A program made the position numbers and the translations under genes. A DNA stretch of 64,000 bases from Candidatus Defluviibacillus avedoerensis. Lineage in GTDB: Bacteria; Pseudomonadota; Gammaproteobacteria; Burkholderiales; Burkholderiaceae_C. Of the stretch, positions 62,814 to 64,000 are shown piece after piece (within the stretch, counting starts at the first letter, position 1; each line of letters starts with the position of its first letter). The DNA is taken from NCBI GenBank assembly GCA_016703665.1, contig JADJBS010000006.1, forward strand, positions 62,001-126,000. The letters run 5' to 3'. The notes beneath the pieces are model-generated. The model made no database searches and was not told the DNA's origin. It saw only the letters and a list, made by a program, of their open reading frames with translations.

Positions 62814-63761
62814 ATGAGCACAGACAAACACGCCCAAGTCCTTATTCTCGGTTCTGGCCCTGCCGGCTATACCGCCGCAGTCTATGCAGCCCGCGCCAAC
62901 CTCAAACCATTACTGATCACGGGTATCGCGCAAGGCGGTCAGTTGATGACGACGACCGAGGTCGACAACTGGCCTGCCGACGTCCATGGCGTTCAAGGTC
63001 CAGAATTGATGCAACGCTTTCTGGAACACGCACAGCGCTTCAATACCGAGATTGTGTTTGATCACATCAATGCAGTCGATTTTTCCAAGCGCCCATTCAC
63101 ACTGAAGGGCGACAGCGGAACCTACACCTGCGACGCCCTTGTCATCGCCACTGGCGCTTCTGCCAAGTACCTGGGCTTGCCATCCGAGCAAGCCTTCATG
63201 GGTCGAGGCGTGAGTGGATGCGCAACTTGTGACGGTTTCTTTTACCGTGATCAGGAAGTCTGCGTGATCGGCGGTGGTAACACGGCAGTGGAAGAAGCCC
63301 TTTACCTGTCCAACATCGCCAGCAAGGTCACCCTGGTGCACCGCCGCGAGAAATTCACTGCCGAAGCCATCATGATCGACAAGTTGATGGATAAAGTTAG
63401 AACTGGCAAGATCGTACTCAAGCTCAATGCCACGCTGGACGAAGTATTGGGGGATGCCAGTGGAGTGACCGGCATCAGGCTAAAGAACAAGCTGGACGGC
63501 AGCACCGAAGACCTGAAGCTGCAAGGCTGCTTCATTGCGATTGGACATGCCCCCAATACTGAAATATTCCAGGGGCAACTGACCATGGAAAACGGCTACA
63601 TCGTGACCCAGGGCGGACTCAAAGGCTTTGCCACGCAAACCAGCGTACCCGGCATATTTGCCGCTGGTGATGTGCAAGACCACGTGTACCGCCAGGCAAT
63701 CACCAGTGCAGGTACCGGCTGTATGGCGGCCCTGGACGCTCAACGGTTCTTGGAGAACTGA
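62814..63761 (+). CDS. trxB: Thioredoxin reductase TrxB
   Basis: A 315-residue flavoprotein with the FAD motif GSGPAGYTAAVYAAR, the redox-active C136-A-T-C139 and the NADPH motif GGGNTAVEEAL. It keeps thioredoxin reduced using NADPH. The ATG at 62814 is chosen; an in-frame ATG 24 bases earlier overlaps the promoter region. Confidence 0.96.
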   Translation: MSTDKHAQVLILGSGPAGYTAAVYAARANLKPLLITGIAQGGQLMTTTEVDNWPADVHGVQGPELMQRFLEHAQRFNTEIVFDHINAVDFSKRPFTLKGDSGTYTCDALVIATGASAKYLGLPSEQAFMGRGVSGCATCDGFFYRDQEVCVIGGGNTAVEEALYLSNIASKVTLVHRREKFTAEAIMIDKLMDKVRTGKIVLKLNATLDEVLGDASGVTGIRLKNKLDGSTEDLKLQGCFIAIGHAPNTEIFQGQLTMENGYIVTQGGLKGFATQTSVPGIFAAGDVQDHVYRQAITSAGTGCMAALDAQRFLEN

Positions 63762-63779
63762 ACTCAACTTGCTATAATT
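63751..63779 (+). promoter_or_regulatory. Sigma-70 promoter of rpmB
   Basis: TTGGAG, 17 bases, then a perfect TATAAT. The -35 lies inside the last codons of trxB. Transcription would begin near 63786, about 128 bases before the rpmB start. Confidence 0.75.
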
Positions 63780-63785
63780 GCAGGC

Positions 63786-63913
63786 TTTGCTGCGTAATGG
63801 CGGCAACTCGGGTCACCGCCACCAAGAGAGTTTCGAATCTGGCGAGGTCAAGTGATGGGTCGCGGCGTCGTTGAATGCCGCGTGTTGACTCTCACTGTTT
63901 AGGAGTTGCCACA
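63786..63913 (+). promoter_or_regulatory. Structured leader of rpmB
   Basis: The 128-base leader can form GGCGG/CCGCC and GCGGC/GCCGC hairpins, and GAGAGT (63826 area) can pair with ACTCTC shortly before the AGGAG ribosome binding site. This is more structure than needed for a plain leader and would suit autoregulation by a ribosomal protein. No described motif is assigned. Confidence 0.4.
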
Positions 63914-64000
63914 ATGGCACGTGTATGTGATGTAACGGGCAAAGGTCCCATGGTCGGGAACAATGTCTCCCACGCCAACAATAAAACCAAACGCCGTTTC
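63914..64000 (+). CDS. rpmB: Ribosomal protein bL28, N-terminal part cut by the window edge
   Basis: Twenty-nine codons are visible: MARVCDVTGKGPMVGNNVSH then ANNKTKRRF. This is the conserved N-terminus of bL28 of the large ribosomal subunit. AGGAG is placed 9 bases before the ATG. Confidence 0.95.
   Translation, partial: MARVCDVTGKGPMVGNNVSHANNKTKRRF

Overview
The window is a chromosomal segment of a motile betaproteobacterium. FlhDC-type flagellar control, the che/fli gene order, a ribF-ileS-lspA block and close resemblance of many proteins to Comamonadaceae (Rhodoferax/Polaromonas type) point there. The genus is an inference; no rRNA gene is present to confirm it.

Layout. Positions 1-5332 (minus strand) hold a chemotaxis operon: a cheY, a small CheZ-like phosphatase, cheA, cheW, cheR, cheD and the first codons of cheB. 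Positions 5576-7320 (plus) hold a soluble REC-histidine kinase and a LuxR-type response regulator. Positions 7330-18469 (minus) carry fliF-G-H-I-J-K and fliL-M-N-O-P-Q-R, with fliE divergent at 18639; fliS and fliT follow. Positions 20045-26198 (plus) are a tightly overlapping six-gene nucleotide-sugar operon (rfbF, rfbG, rfbC-like, C-methyltransferase, aminotransferase, N-acyltransferase) ending in a CmcI-like methyltransferase/hydroxylase gene. An OGT-type glycosyltransferase and a flagellin lie on the minus strand behind it. A second flagellin, fliD, flhD, flhC, motA, motB, a second cheY and a full cheZ run on the plus strand to 37512. Together this looks like a flagellum cluster with its own flagellin-glycosylation island.

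From 37509 on the region is housekeeping or accessory: ROK kinase, DUF2905, MidA, SDR/folB, an orphan HTH-REC plus HPt pair, ttcA, a lipoprotein, a PEBP protein, a phosphoglycerate-mutase family gene, a repeat-flanked DUF3224 gene, a GNAT gene behind an antitoxin remnant, a natural fusion of an AGMO-like fatty acid hydroxylase with a YhhN/TMEM86 lysoplasmalogenase, two acyl-CoA dehydrogenases, a lipoprotein hydrolase, HNH nuclease, ribF-ileS-lspA, GST, ftsK, a Crp-family regulator, trxB and the start of rpmB.

Sequence quality matters. At least eleven single-base insertions or deletions, most in short homopolymers, break genes that should be intact (ileS twice, motA, fliD, a flagellin, crp-like, gpm-like, a sugar methyltransferase, an acyltransferase). 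Because ileS is essential, these are most likely base-calling or assembly errors. Gene boundaries below are given for the repaired reading frames. The apparent RfbC-methyltransferase fusion is probably one of these artefacts. A premature stop in flhC is a substitution and needs separate checking. No tRNA, rRNA, CRISPR array or intact insertion sequence was seen.
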